Assembly (NCBI GenBank): GCA_027682925.1
Contig: JAQCYU010000003.1
Coordinates: 69,392 to 133,391 of the forward strand
DNA: 64,000 nucleotides
From: Coriobacteriaceae bacterium AF45-21
GTDB taxonomy: Bacteria; Actinomycetota; Coriobacteriia; Coriobacteriales; Coriobacteriaceae
Direction: 5' to 3'
In this document: positions 1-8,813 of the stretch, piece by piece
Numbering within the stretch: position 1 is the stretch's first letter
How the letters are laid out: each line of letters begins with the position of its first letter
Program-made: the position numbers and the translations under genes
Notes under the pieces: model-generated
The model's input: only the letters and a program-made list of their open reading frames with translations
Database searches by the model: none
What the model was told of the DNA's origin: nothing

Positions 1-673
1 TGTTCATGAGGGTGGCGGAGTCAATGGTGATCTTGGCACCCATGGCCCACGTGGGATGCGCGAGGGCATCGGCACGCGTCACGCGATCGAGCTCGTCGCG
101 CGTGCGGCCAAAGAACGGACCGCCCGAGCAGGTGAGCCAAATGCAGTGGGCCTCGCGCGGGTTCTCCCCCAGATAGCACTGGTAGATGGCGGAATGCTCA
201 GAGTCGACCGGAATAAGCTGGCCCGGTTGCGCCAACGGCATAAGCAAGTCGCCACCGACGACGAGGGACTCCTTGTTGGCAAGGGCAAGGCGCTTATTCG
301 AGGTCAAGGCCGCATGGCTCGCCTCGAGACCGGCGGCGCCCACAATAGCGACGAGCACGCAGTCGACATCGTCGCGACGCGCGAGCTCGCAAACCGCCTG
401 CGCGCCAACGCCGAGCTGTGTGCCCTCGGGCAACTCCTGCAGCACGGCGTCATCGCCATGAGCGACATCGGCAACGGCAACCGCCGGAACCGAGAACTCG
501 CGGGCAGCAGCAACGAGCTCCGAGGTGCTGGAATTAACGGACAGCGCCGTCACCTGCAGGCGATCGGCATGCTGGCGGCACACATCGAGCGCCTGGGTGC
601 CGATAGAGCCCGTACAACCCAGGATGGCAACGCGAAGGCGTCCATCGGGGCCATACATCGTCTGGAAGGACAT
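1..673 (-). CDS. dxr: 1-deoxy-D-xylulose 5-phosphate reductoisomerase, N-terminal part
   Basis: Catalyses the NADPH-dependent conversion of DXP to MEP, the first committed step of the MEP isoprenoid pathway, in the cytosol. The minus-strand frame is open from an ATG at 671-673 to the window edge, giving about 224 N-terminal residues. An NADPH-binding motif CTGSIG lies near residue 20. The family stretch ALANKESLV and the active-site region LTCSGGPF are both readable. The start overlaps the stop of cdsA (TAATG), which suggests translational coupling. It follows uppS and cdsA, the common pyrH-frr-uppS-cdsA-dxr order. The C-terminal part lies outside the window. Confidence 0.93.
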   Translation of the reverse strand, partial: MSFQTMYGPDGRLRVAILGCTGSIGTQALDVCRQHADRLQVTALSVNSSTSELVAAAREFSVPAVAVADVAHGDDAVLQELPEGTQLGVGAQAVCELARRDDVDCVLVAIVGAAGLEASHAALTSNKRLALANKESLVVGGDLLMPLAQPGQLIPVDSEHSAIYQCYLGENPREAHCIWLTCSGGPFFGRTRDELDRVTRADALAHPTWAMGAKITIDSATLMN

Positions 674-1570
674 TACAGCACGCCTCCGATCATCAGCAAC
701 AGCTGTGCGGTGATGCAACCGAAGATAAGCGAATCGCTACGATCGAGCATTCCGCCGTGGCCCGGGATAAGGTTGCCGGAATCCTTGACGCCCACACCGC
801 GCTTGATGCGCGACTCGATAAGGTCGCCGATAACGCCCAGAATGGACACGACCACGCCGCACAGCAGCGCATAGGGCAGGCTGAGCTTGTAGAAGTGCGT
901 CGCCCACAGGATGAGCCAAATCAAAACCGAGCCCAAGATGCCGCCGGCAAACCCCTCCCAGCTCTTTTTGGGGGAGATCTTGGGAACCATCTTGTGCTTG
1001 CCGATACGGCTGCCCACGATGTAGGCAAACGAATCGGAGACCCAAAGGGACGCGCAAACGCCCACTGAAAGCAGGGCGCGGCAAACCGGGCACGGCATCG
1101 CGCAGCAGCACGATAGCCGACAGCATAAAGCCAGTGTAGATGGGACCCATGAGCGTCACGGCCACATCAGAGATGCGGGTACGCGGCGACCAGACATACC
1201 AAATGCCCACAGCGAGCATCAAGGCAAAAAGCAGGGCATTCAGCAACATCGAATCGCCCAACGCCGACAGCGGAAAGAGTACGGCGGCAGCGATACCCAT
1301 GCGCTCGTTAGCCATCTTGCCATCGAGCCTTGTCATACGGAAAAACTCATAACAGCACAGACCGCTCATGACAGAAACAAAGATGGCCGTGGGCACGATA
1401 CCCAAAACCAGGCACAGGATAAAGACAACGGCGTAGACGATACCGGCGGCGGCACGGGTAATAAAGCCCGCCAGCCACGAACCGGTGCCGCTCTTCGCTG
1501 CAGGCGCTCCCGCAGTGGCAGCTTTGCGCACAGGCGTCTTGGGAGCAGATGCCTTGGGACGATCGGACAC
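673..1570 (-). CDS. cdsA: Phosphatidate cytidylyltransferase (frame broken once)
   Basis: Makes CDP-diacylglycerol from phosphatidate and CTP for phospholipid synthesis; an integral membrane enzyme. The first 163 or so residues (from 1570) hold a basic, Ala/Pro-rich cytosolic leader and several hydrophobic segments. The C-terminal part, in another frame, contains the family signature region SPKKSWEG followed by GDLIESRIKR and GHGGMLDRSDS, where the CDP-alcohol motif and catalytic Asp residues sit. The frame changes near 1080-1093 inside a CGCGCC run; restoring two bases (one CG unit) joins the parts into about 299 residues, normal for the family. I judge this an assembly error. It lies 2 bases downstream of uppS. 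Confidence 0.9.
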
Positions 1571-1572
1571 GA

Positions 1573-2367
1573 TTAAGCCTCCTCGGTCTTGCTCAGTCCA
1601 CCAAACCTACGGTCACGGCCCTGATAGGCCAAAATGGCGTCGACAAGGCCCCAACGATCAAAGTCGGGCCAATAGGTATCGGTGATGTAGAATTCGGAAT
1701 AAGCCACCTGCCACAACAGATAGTTCGAAAGGCGCAGCTCACCTGAGGTGCGAATCACAAGCTCAGGATCGGGAAGGCCGGCGGTATAGAGGTGGGAAGC
1801 CACCATGTCGTCATCAATTGCGGCAGGATCGATCTTACCGGCGGCAGCGTCGGATGCGATCTGACGGACAGCGCGGGTAATCTCGGCACGCGCGCCGTAG
1901 TTGACGGCAAGCGCCAGCGTCATACCGGTGTGATCGGCGCACTCGGCAAGACCGCGCTCAAAAACGTCGCGAGTCTTCTTGGGCAGCGCGGAAATGTCAC
2001 CCAAAAAGACGACGCGCACATTTTCGCGCTTCAGAAGCGGCAGCTCGTCGATAAACGTCTTGGCAAACAGATGCATCAAGACGTTGACCTCATGCTGCGG
2101 GCGGTTCCAGTTTTCGGTAGAAAACGCATAGGCCGAAAGCACGTCGACGCCCAGACGCACGCAGGCAGTAATAATCTCGCGAAGGGAGACGATACCCGCC
2201 TTGTGGCCCTCAGTGCGTGCAAGACCGCGCGACGTGGCCCAACGACCGTTGCCGTCCATGATGCACGAGATATGGTGCGGAATGTTATTGAGGTCAAGGT
2301 CGGAAAAACCGACGCCCGCAGGGGCGTCGGCAAAGTACTCGACCAGTTTATGCTCGTCGTATTGCAC
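1573..2367 (-). CDS. uppS: Undecaprenyl diphosphate synthase
   Basis: Condenses isopentenyl diphosphate units in cis onto farnesyl diphosphate to make the C55 lipid carrier for peptidoglycan and surface glycans. The 264-residue protein is intact. The catalytic motif CIMDGNGRWA (Asp in the first strand) lies near residue 35. The conserved AFSTENW and the C-terminal RTSGELRLSNYLLWQ and YWPDF blocks are all present. It follows frr by one base and precedes cdsA by two, so it is co-transcribed with them and with dxr, which feeds the same isoprenoid branch. Confidence 0.96.
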   Translation of the reverse strand: MQYDEHKLVEYFADAPAGVGFSDLDLNNIPHHISCIMDGNGRWATSRGLARTEGHKAGIVSLREIITACVRLGVDVLSAYAFSTENWNRPQHEVNVLMHLFAKTFIDELPLLKRENVRVVFLGDISALPKKTRDVFERGLAECADHTGMTLALAVNYGARAEITRAVRQIASDAAAGKIDPAAIDDDMVASHLYTAGLPDPELVIRTSGELRLSNYLLWQVAYSEFYITDTYWPDFDRWGLVDAILAYQGRDRRFGGLSKTEEA

Positions 2368-2368
2368 C

Positions 2369-2905
2369 TTAGATCTCCATGACCTCGGCTTCTTTTTCCT
2401 TCAGAAGCTCCTCGACCTTGGCGACATACTCATCGGTGTGCTTCTGGACCTTGGCCTGCTCGCGACGGACATCGTCCTCGGTGAGCTCCTCATCGCGCTC
2501 GAGCTTGTTGTTGAAGTCGCGACGGATGTTACGGATAGACACCTTGGCCTGCTCAGCGTACTCGCGGCACTCCTTGACGAGCTCGCGACGGCGCTCCTCG
2601 GTGGGAGCCGGGAACGGCAGACGAACGACGGTGCCATCGGAGTTGGGGGTAATACCCAGATCGGAAGCGCCGATGGCCTTGACGATAGCGTTGATGAGCG
2701 CCTTGTCCCACGGCTCGATGAGCAGCATGTGGGCCTCGGGGGTCTTGACGGCGGCAACCTGCGTGACCGGCGTGGGAACACCGTAATAATCGACGGTGAT
2801 GTCGGACAGAATGTTGGCATTGGCACGGCCGGTACGGACCTTGGAGAAGTTATGCTTGAGGGACTCGAGCGACTTGTCCATATGGGCGGTGATGTTCTCT
2901 GCCAT
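2369..2905 (-). CDS. frr: Ribosome recycling factor
   Basis: Splits the post-termination ribosome together with EF-G. The 178-residue protein matches the family length (about 185). It carries the long three-helix-bundle segments, the motif RTGRAN near residue 25 and the hinge/domain II segment ending in [16 protein letters not shown]. It starts with ATG at 2905, two bases after the inferred pyrH stop, and a GGAGGAT ribosome-binding site sits in the pyrH tail. It is intact, unlike its neighbour pyrH. Confidence 0.96.
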   Translation of the reverse strand: MAENITAHMDKSLESLKHNFSKVRTGRANANILSDITVDYYGVPTPVTQVAAVKTPEAHMLLIEPWDKALINAIVKAIGASDLGITPNSDGTVVRLPFPAPTEERRRELVKECREYAEQAKVSIRNIRRDFNNKLERDEELTEDDVRREQAKVQKHTDEYVAKVEELLKEKEAEVMEI

Positions 2906-2907
2906 GC

Positions 2908-3629
2908 TTAATCCTCCTGATAGACGAGCGTGCCGACGGGCTCACCCGAAAGCGCGCGCTTGACGGTGTCCTCGCCATCGATGTTGAGGACCAAAATCGG
3001 CATACGGTTATCCTGCACAGTGCCGTAGCCGTGGAATCCATAACCTGCAGACCGCGGACAAGAACCTCGTGGTAGGTAATCTTGTCAAAACGGACAGCAT
3101 CGGCGCACTTGACGGGATCTTTGTCGTAGATGCCGTCAACCTTGGTGGCTTTAATCAGAATCTCGGCGCCGATCTCGCACGCACGAAGAGCCGCGGCGGT
3201 GTCGGTCGTAAAGTACGGATTGCCCGAACCGGCAGCAAAAATAACGACGTTGCCCTTGGAAAGGTGGTTGATGGCGCGACGACGAATATAGGGCTCGCAG
3301 ATCTCGTTCATCTGGATAGCGCTCATCACGCGGCAGGGAACATCGTTGTGCTCGAAGGCATCCTGCAGGGCGAGCGCGTTCATAACGGTCGCGAGCATGC
3401 CCATATAATCGGCCTGAGCACGCTCCATGCCACCGGCAGCGCCGGCCATGCCGCGGAAAATATTGCCGCCGCCGACAACGACGCCGACCTCATGGCCAAC
3501 GGCTAGCAGCTCCTTGACCTGCTTGGCAAGATGGTCGGTAACCTTGGGGTCGATGCCATATTGGCCGTCGCCCATCAGTGCTTCGCCGGAAAGCTTAAGA
3601 AGCACGCGTTTATATCGGATGTCGGACAA
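2908..3629 (-). CDS. pyrH: UMP kinase (frame broken once)
   Basis: Phosphorylates UMP to UDP; bacterial amino-acid-kinase-fold hexamer. It starts at TTG 3627-3629, six bases after a strong AAAGGAGG site. It carries the [11 protein letters not shown]-terminus, the [11 protein letters not shown] loop and the [12 protein letters not shown] segment near the C-terminus. After ALCR the frame breaks at about 3012. Adding one G (AGG to AGGG) restores the expected tail and a TAA at 2908-2910, giving 240 residues. The uncorrected frame would run on into frr to 2850. I judge this an assembly deletion in an essential gene. Confidence 0.92.
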
Positions 3630-3685
3630 AGCGATCCTCCTTTAATTAGACTCTCAATATGATATCAAAGGCTCTGATAAGAGCC

Positions 3686-3725
3686 ATGAAAAAGCAGGCT
3701 GTGAGTAAAACCCACAGCCTGCTCA
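3686..3725 (-). terminator. Rho-independent terminator after tsf
   Basis: On the minus strand a perfect GC-rich stem (AGCAGGCTGTG paired with CACAGCCTGCT, loop GGTTTTACT) is followed by TTTTT. It lies just downstream of tsf and separates the rpsB-tsf unit from pyrH-frr-uppS-cdsA-dxr. A second small hairpin (GGCTCT/AGAGCC) lies at 3670-3685, upstream of pyrH. Confidence 0.85.
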
Positions 3726-3746
3726 TTACCAGCTACAAGAGCTTAT

Positions 3747-4616
3747 TTACTCGCCACGGACCAGACGGTCAAAGGCAACGACGGTAATGGTGTCGCCGAG
3801 CTCCTTGGAGACCTGCTCAGCGTACTTCTTGATGGTGAGGGAGCTGTCCTTGATGAACTCCTGCTCGGTGAGCACGGACTGCTTGTAGAACTTCTCCAGA
3901 CGGCCGACAGCCATCTTCTCCTGGATAGCCTCGGGCTTGCCGGACTCGGCAGCCTGGGCCATGTAGATCTGCTTCTCGTGCTCGACGGTCTCGGCCGGAA
4001 CCTGATCGCGGGTAGCGCAGATCGGGGCGACGGCAGCAACCTGAAGGGCAACGTCGTGAGCGAAGGTCTTGAAGGACTCAGCCTGAGCGGTCTCGGCCTT
4101 CTCGAAGGCGAACTCGACGAGGACGCCGATCTTACCACCCATGTGGATGTAAGAAGCGAGCGCGCCGTTCTCGGCCTTGCGGGCAGCGAAGCGGGAGATC
4201 TTCATGTTCTCGCCCATGATGTGAATCATCTCGGTGAGCTCGGAGGAAACGGTCTCCTCGCCCATCGGCTTCTCGAGCAGAGCGTCGACGTCAGCAGGCT
4301 CGGTGGTAGCGACAACCTCAGCGACCTTGGAAGCAAAGCCGGTGAACTTGGCGTTGGAGCCAACGAAGTCGGTCTCGCAGGAGAGCTCGAGCAGAGCGCC
4401 GGTCTTGCCATCCTCGGAGACGAACGCGGCGACAGCGCCCTCGTTGGTCTCACGGCCAGCCTTCTTGGCAGCCTTGGCAAGGCCGTTCTTACGCAGAACG
4501 TCGACAGCGGCGTCCATGTCGCCGTCAGCCTCGACGAGAGCCTTCTTGCACTCCATCATCGGGGAGTCGGTCATCTCGCGGAGCTGCTTGACCATAGCGG
4601 CGGTAATCTGGGCCAT
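3747..4616 (-). CDS. tsf: Translation elongation factor Ts
   Basis: Nucleotide exchange factor for EF-Tu. It reads from ATG 4614-4616 (MAQITAAMVKQLRE), chosen because a GAAAGGAACC site lies just upstream; an in-frame TTG 15 bases earlier is less likely. The 289 residues contain the UBA-like N-terminus with TDSPMMECKKAL near residue 17 and the core motif CETDFVG near residue 80. It is intact. It is the second gene after rpsB, the classical rpsB-tsf operon, closed by the terminator at 3686-3725. Confidence 0.96.
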   Translation of the reverse strand: MAQITAAMVKQLREMTDSPMMECKKALVEADGDMDAAVDVLRKNGLAKAAKKAGRETNEGAVAAFVSEDGKTGALLELSCETDFVGSNAKFTGFASKVAEVVATTEPADVDALLEKPMGEETVSSELTEMIHIMGENMKISRFAARKAENGALASYIHMGGKIGVLVEFAFEKAETAQAESFKTFAHDVALQVAAVAPICATRDQVPAETVEHEKQIYMAQAAESGKPEAIQEKMAVGRLEKFYKQSVLTEQEFIKDSSLTIKKYAEQVSKELGDTITVVAFDRLVRGE

Positions 4617-4661
4617 TGTGGTTCCTTTCAAAGAGATGAAAAAGAATTAACTAAGACTGAT

Positions 4662-5389
4662 TTACTCGGCCTTGGGCTCAGCGGCCATCTCGCCTCGGAG
4701 ACCTGCTCCTTGCCGGAGCCAGCGAGGCAGGCGTCAGCCATGAGCTCGCACATAAGGGTGACAGCGGAGATAGCGTCATCGTTGCAGGGGATGCCGTACT
4801 CGACCTCGTCGGGATCGGAGTTGGTGTCGATCAGGGCGACGACGGGGATGTTCAGGCGCTGAGCCTCCTTGATGGCGTTCTCCTCGCGCTTGGTGTCGAT
4901 GACGAAGAGAGCCTGGGGCAGACCCTTCATGTCGCGGGCGCCACCGAGGTTGGTCTGGAGCTTGGTGAGCTCCTTGCCGAGAACAGCCTGCTCCTTCTTG
5001 GGCAGAACAGCCATGCGGCCGTCCTCGACCATGGCCTCGAGCTCCTCCATGCGGTTGATGCGGGAGCGGATGGTGACGAAGTTGGTCAGCATACCGCCGA
5101 GCCAACGCTGGTTGATGTAAGGCATGTTGGCGCGCTCAGCAGCGTTCTTGACGGCCTCCTGAGCCTGCTTCTTGGTGCCGACGAACAGCACGTTGCCGCC
5201 CTTAGCGACGTTCTTGACGAATGTATAGGCCTGGTCGGCGTCGAGGATGGTCTGCTTGAGGTCGAGGATGTAGATGCCGTTGCGCTCACCAAAGATGAAC
5301 GGCTTCATCTTGGGGTTCCAGCGACGGGTCTGGTGACCGAAGTGGCAGCCGGCCTCGAGCAGGGTGCGGATATTAATCTTGGTAGCCAT
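4662..5389 (-). CDS. rpsB: 30S ribosomal protein S2 (frame broken near the end)
   Basis: Primary small-subunit ribosomal protein. It starts at ATG 5389 with a CACAGGAGG site. Family features are plain: [20 protein letters not shown] at the N-terminus, [23 protein letters not shown] near residue 95 and the [11 protein letters not shown] block. At about 4690 one base is missing (GCGGAG read as GCGAG); adding it gives the acidic tail [12 protein letters not shown] and TAA at 4662-4664, 242 residues in all. The uncorrected frame ends at 4628 with an unrelated tail. The gene is the promoter-proximal member of rpsB-tsf. Confidence 0.94.
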
Positions 5390-5525
5390 GTTAAACCTCC
5401 TGTGGTTTGCCTCCGCGCGGGGTCATCCTCCAAAACCAACCCGGACATGTGCTACCAAAGCCCGGGCACCACGGTATGAAGTAGCCGCGCGTGCGTGATA
5501 AAAACATGTTGCCGTGAAGCAACCC
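5390..5525 (-). promoter_or_regulatory. Long rpsB 5' leader
   Basis: About 135 bases separate the predicted rpsB transcription start from its ATG and contain no ORF with a clear ribosome-binding site. A 7-bp hairpin (CCCGGGC paired with GTCCGGG, 13-base loop) lies in the middle, and the GGAGG ribosome-binding site is near the 3' end. Leaders that bind S2 for autoregulation are known in other bacteria. Regulation here is inference from length and structure only. Confidence 0.45.
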
Positions 5526-5530
5526 GATGA

Positions 5531-5559
5531 ATGATAGCAGGAATGCTTCTTTCTGCCAA
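5531..5559 (-). promoter_or_regulatory. Promoter for rpsB-tsf
   Basis: On the minus strand TTGGCA (5554-5559), a 17-base spacer and TATCAT (5531-5536) form a good housekeeping sigma-type promoter between xerC and rpsB. The predicted start is near 5524. Confidence 0.75.
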
Positions 5560-5608
5560 CCCGCAATCAAAACCACACACCTGAGTGCGGCGCGGGACGT
5601 CCCAGCCA

Positions 5609-6451
5609 CTATTCGCCGCGGGGATGGGCTTGAGCCACGGCACGCTTGAGCCGATCGGGCGTGAGATGCGTGTAGATTTGCGTCGTGGACAGGCTCGCAT
5701 GACCCAGCAGCTCTTGAACCGAGCGCAGGTCCGCACCGCCCTCAAGCAAGTCGGTCGCAAAGGTATGGCGCATCGCATGCGGGGCGATGTCGGCCGGAAT
5801 GCCGGCGAGCGTCGCCAGCGTATGGAACCGCCGCCGGAGCATGGCGGCGCTCATGCGATTGCCACGCGCCGATATAAGCAGCGGATGCGGCCCAGTAGCG
5901 AGGTCGCGGCGCTTTGCCTGAGCGAGCAACTCCGGCCTCCCCTCCTCAATATAGAGACGCGTCACATCGAGCGCACGACGATACAGAGGGACGATACGCT
6001 CCTTGCTCCCCTTGCCCCAAAGTCGCAGCGTTCGCTCGGACCAACCAATAGACTCCACGTTGAGCGCCGCGAGCTCCGAGATTCGCGCGCCGGAGGCATA
6101 GAGCAACTCAAGCATCGCCGCATCGCGCAGTCCCGCGGGCGTCGAGGTATCAGGCGTCTTGAGCAGCGCCTCAACCTGCTGGGTCGTAAGGACACCCGGC
6201 AGGTCACGCGGCAGCCTGGGCGATGCGATCGCCGAGACCGCATCGCCCTCGACAATCCCCTCGGCAGCCATCCAGCGATAGAGAGATCGAATAGCCGACA
6301 GGTGCGCCGCAAGCGTTCGGGGAGCCACCTGCTCACGCGAAAGCTCGGCAAGATAGCGACGAATGGTGCGCACGTCGGCAGCGAAAGCATCGATATCCTC
6401 GCGCTCGCACCAGGCAGCGAAGCGCTCCAGCCTCGAGCCATAGGCCGTCAC
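5609..6451 (-). CDS. xerC: Tyrosine recombinase of the XerC/XerD family
   Basis: Site-specific recombinase that resolves chromosome dimers. The catalytic set is readable: Arg in ASGARISEL, His and Arg in HAMRHTFATDL, His in LLGHASL and the nucleophile Tyr in TQIYTHL. The listed start is a GTG at 6449-6451, but the frame stays open upstream to about 6530 and encodes FDLYDTVDSFIAYIARVEGL, which is the family's N-terminal core-binding helix, so the true start is further upstream, near the trmFO stop. No ATG/GTG/TTG is in frame there. A missing C near 6515 would bring a TTG start into frame, consistent with the error pattern elsewhere. It is the last gene of yraN-comM-dprA-trmFO-xerC. Confidence 0.88.
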   Translation of the reverse strand: MTAYGSRLERFAAWCEREDIDAFAADVRTIRRYLAELSREQVAPRTLAAHLSAIRSLYRWMAAEGIVEGDAVSAIASPRLPRDLPGVLTTQQVEALLKTPDTSTPAGLRDAAMLELLYASGARISELAALNVESIGWSERTLRLWGKGSKERIVPLYRRALDVTRLYIEEGRPELLAQAKRRDLATGPHPLLISARGNRMSAAMLRRRFHTLATLAGIPADIAPHAMRHTFATDLLEGGADLRSVQELLGHASLSTTQIYTHLTPDRLKRAVAQAHPRGE

Positions 6452-6525
6452 CGTGTTGGGAGAAAGTCCCTCGACGCGTGCGATATAGGCGATAAACGAG
6501 TCGACGGTGTCGTACAGGTCAAAGG

Positions 6526-7863
6526 CTATGACCGGTCGCCTCCAAACAAGTCGGAACGCGTGGCCAAGTAGGCATCGAGGGCCTCGAGCGCACGGTCCGC
6601 ATAGGCCTGGTAGCGGTCGCGCTTGCTGCGGCGCTTACCATCCTCGAGTGGCGGCACCAGGCCAAAGTTGACATGCATGGGCTGATAGCCCACGGTGGCA
6701 GGATCGGTCGCATAGCCCACGAGCGCACCTAGGGCGCCCACACGCGGCAACTCGACGCCCGCGGCACCGATAGCCTCGGCATAGGTGTTGAGCGCCGCGA
6801 GAAGACCGGTCGCCACGGCTTCCATGTACCCCTCGGTGCCGGTGATCTGACCGGCCAGGCGCACACCGGTACCGGGCACGGCAAAGGCGCCATCGAGCAC
6901 ATGCGGGGCGTCGACAAAGGTATTACGGTGCATGACACCGTAGCGGAAGAACTCAGCGTTCTCCAGGCCCGGCACCATATGGAAGACGCGCTTCTGCTCG
7001 CCAAAGGTCAAGTTGGTCTGGAAGCCCACCAGGTTATAGGCGGTCTTCTCCTTATTCTCGGCACGCAGCTGAATCGCCGCCCAGGGACGACAACCGGTTC
7101 GCGGGTCGGTGAGGCCGACGGGCTTCATGGCGCCAAAGCGAATGGCGTCCTTGCCGGTGCGCGCAACTTCCTCGGCAGGCTGGCAGGCCTGGAACAGATC
7201 GCCGCCCTCAAAGTCCTTGAGCACCACGCGGTCGGCCGTAGTAAGCGCCTCGATAAAGGCCTCGTACTCCTCCTTATTGAGCGGAGCGTTGAGATAGTCG
7301 CCGCTCCCCTGCTCCTCGTAGCGCGACTGCGAGAACAGCACGTCCATATCGAGCGTGGAGGCATCGACGATCGGCGCCGCGGCATCGAAGAACGCAAGGG
7401 CGTCGCCACCGACGAGCTTCATGACCTCTTCGCTCAGCGCCGGCGAGCACAAGGGGCCAGCGGCAATGACCACGTGACCTTCGGGAATCTGCGTGACCTC
7501 GCCGTGAATGATCTCGATATTGGGACGGGCGGCAACCTCGGCCTCGACAAACTCGGAAAACTTGACGCGGTCGACCGCCAAGGCGCCACCGGCGGGAACA
7601 GCCGCGCGATGGGCGCAATCGAGCAGGACTGAACCCATGCGCTCAAGCTCGGCCTTCAGCAATCCAGCCGCGGAATCCGGACGGGTCGACTTAAACGAAT
7701 TGGAACAGACGAGCTCTGCCAGGTGATCGGTATGGTGGGCCGGGGAGCTAACCTGGGGGCGCATCTCGCACAGCTTTACGGCGAACCCGCGATCTGCAAG
7801 CTGAATCGCGCACTCCGAACCCGCCAGACCGCCACCGATAACCGTCACCTGATCAAACAGCAT
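6526..7863 (-). CDS. trmFO: tRNA (uracil-54) C5 methyltransferase, folate- and FAD-dependent
   Basis: Makes m5U54 (ribothymidine) in the tRNA T-loop using methylenetetrahydrofolate and FADH2. The N-terminus holds the dinucleotide-binding motif VIGGGLAGSE; CEMRP and LVCSNSFKS follow, all typical of TrmFO. The C-terminal region GQITGTEGYMEA and YQPMHVNFGL is also diagnostic. The ATG at 7861-7863 is preferred to an upstream TTG because AAAGGTG precedes it. About 445 residues, intact. In Bacillus trmFO sits beside topA; here it directly follows dprA with no topA between. Confidence 0.95.
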   Translation of the reverse strand: MLFDQVTVIGGGLAGSECAIQLADRGFAVKLCEMRPQVSSPAHHTDHLAELVCSNSFKSTRPDSAAGLLKAELERMGSVLLDCAHRAAVPAGGALAVDRVKFSEFVEAEVAARPNIEIIHGEVTQIPEGHVVIAAGPLCSPALSEEVMKLVGGDALAFFDAAAPIVDASTLDMDVLFSQSRYEEQGSGDYLNAPLNKEEYEAFIEALTTADRVVLKDFEGGDLFQACQPAEEVARTGKDAIRFGAMKPVGLTDPRTGCRPWAAIQLRAENKEKTAYNLVGFQTNLTFGEQKRVFHMVPGLENAEFFRYGVMHRNTFVDAPHVLDGAFAVPGTGVRLAGQITGTEGYMEAVATGLLAALNTYAEAIGAAGVELPRVGALGALVGYATDPATVGYQPMHVNFGLVPPLEDGKRRSKRDRYQAYADRALEALDAYLATRSDLFGGDRS

Positions 7864-7877
7864 CTGCAAACACCTTT

Positions 7878-8813
7878 CTAATTGACATGTTTTCCATTGT
7901 GACCGAAGGGTGTCTGGGCGTGAAGGGCAAACTTGGAGGGCGCATACCTTCCATCCATCATGCGCTCGATAAGACCCTCGAGCTCAAGCGAACCCAGGAG
8001 CTTAAGTACGCCGACAGCATCGAGCGAGACGAGCGCCGCAATGTCGTCGACCTTGAGCGGAGAGGCGATGAGCGCATGCATCACGGTCTGCTGTGTTGGA
8101 TCCAGGTCGGCAATGCCGGGAGCATCGGGGCGCGAGTAGCGCAGGGTGCCGTAGATGCGTGAGATAGCCATCTCGATAGATTCCTCGTCGATGATGCAGC
8201 AAGCACCGTTCGCAATGAGGTAATTCGTGCCACGCGACTCGGGCGATAGGATCGAACCCGGCACGACAAGAAGTTCGCGCCCCAAATCCATAGCAGCCTC
8301 GGCTGTAGAAAACGTCCCGGAAGGCATACCCGCCTCGGAAACAAAGAGGGCTTGCGACAGGGCCGCGATCACGCGATTGCGGCGCGGAAAGGCAAACTTG
8401 CGCGGACCCATGCCCCACGGAGAGATCGACACGACCGCGCCACCCGTATCGAGCGTGCGCATAATAAGCCCCGCGCTCGAACGCGGGTAGACCACGTCGG
8501 CGCCCGTCCCCAGCACCACGACGTGTTTGCCGCCGGCGTTGACCGCAGCCCAACCCGAGGCCTGGTCACAACCGACCGCGCCGCCCGAAACTACCGTCAC
8601 TCCCGCCTCGACCGCCACCTTTGCCGCAAGCTCTGCCACGGCAAGACCATACGGCGAGGCCTTGCGCGCGCCGATGATGGAGAGCGCGGGTGTCGAAAGC
8701 ACCTCGGGATTGCCACGCACATAAAGCGTCTGGGGTACATCAGAAAGCTCCAAAACGGTCTCGGGATACAACGCATCACCTGGATGCAGCTCAAAGGTCC
8801 CCTCGGCTATCAT
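7878..8813 (-). CDS. dprA: DNA processing protein DprA/Smf
   Basis: Binds incoming single-stranded DNA and loads RecA during natural transformation. The 311-residue protein has the Rossmann-like core: SIIGARKASPYG near residue 45, VVSGGAVGCDQ near residue 75, then FPRRNRVIAALS. A C-terminal winged-helix-like segment covers about residues 230-295. The N-terminus is short compared with forms that carry a SAM-like domain. The ATG overlaps the comM stop by four bases (ATGA), so the two are coupled. Intact. Confidence 0.94.
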   Translation of the reverse strand: MIAEGTFELHPGDALYPETVLELSDVPQTLYVRGNPEVLSTPALSIIGARKASPYGLAVAELAAKVAVEAGVTVVSGGAVGCDQASGWAAVNAGGKHVVVLGTGADVVYPRSSAGLIMRTLDTGGAVVSISPWGMGPRKFAFPRRNRVIAALSQALFVSEAGMPSGTFSTAEAAMDLGRELLVVPGSILSPESRGTNYLIANGACCIIDEESIEMAISRIYGTLRYSRPDAPGIADLDPTQQTVMHALIASPLKVDDIAALVSLDAVGVLKLLGSLELEGLIERMMDGRYAPSKFALHAQTPFGHNGKHVN

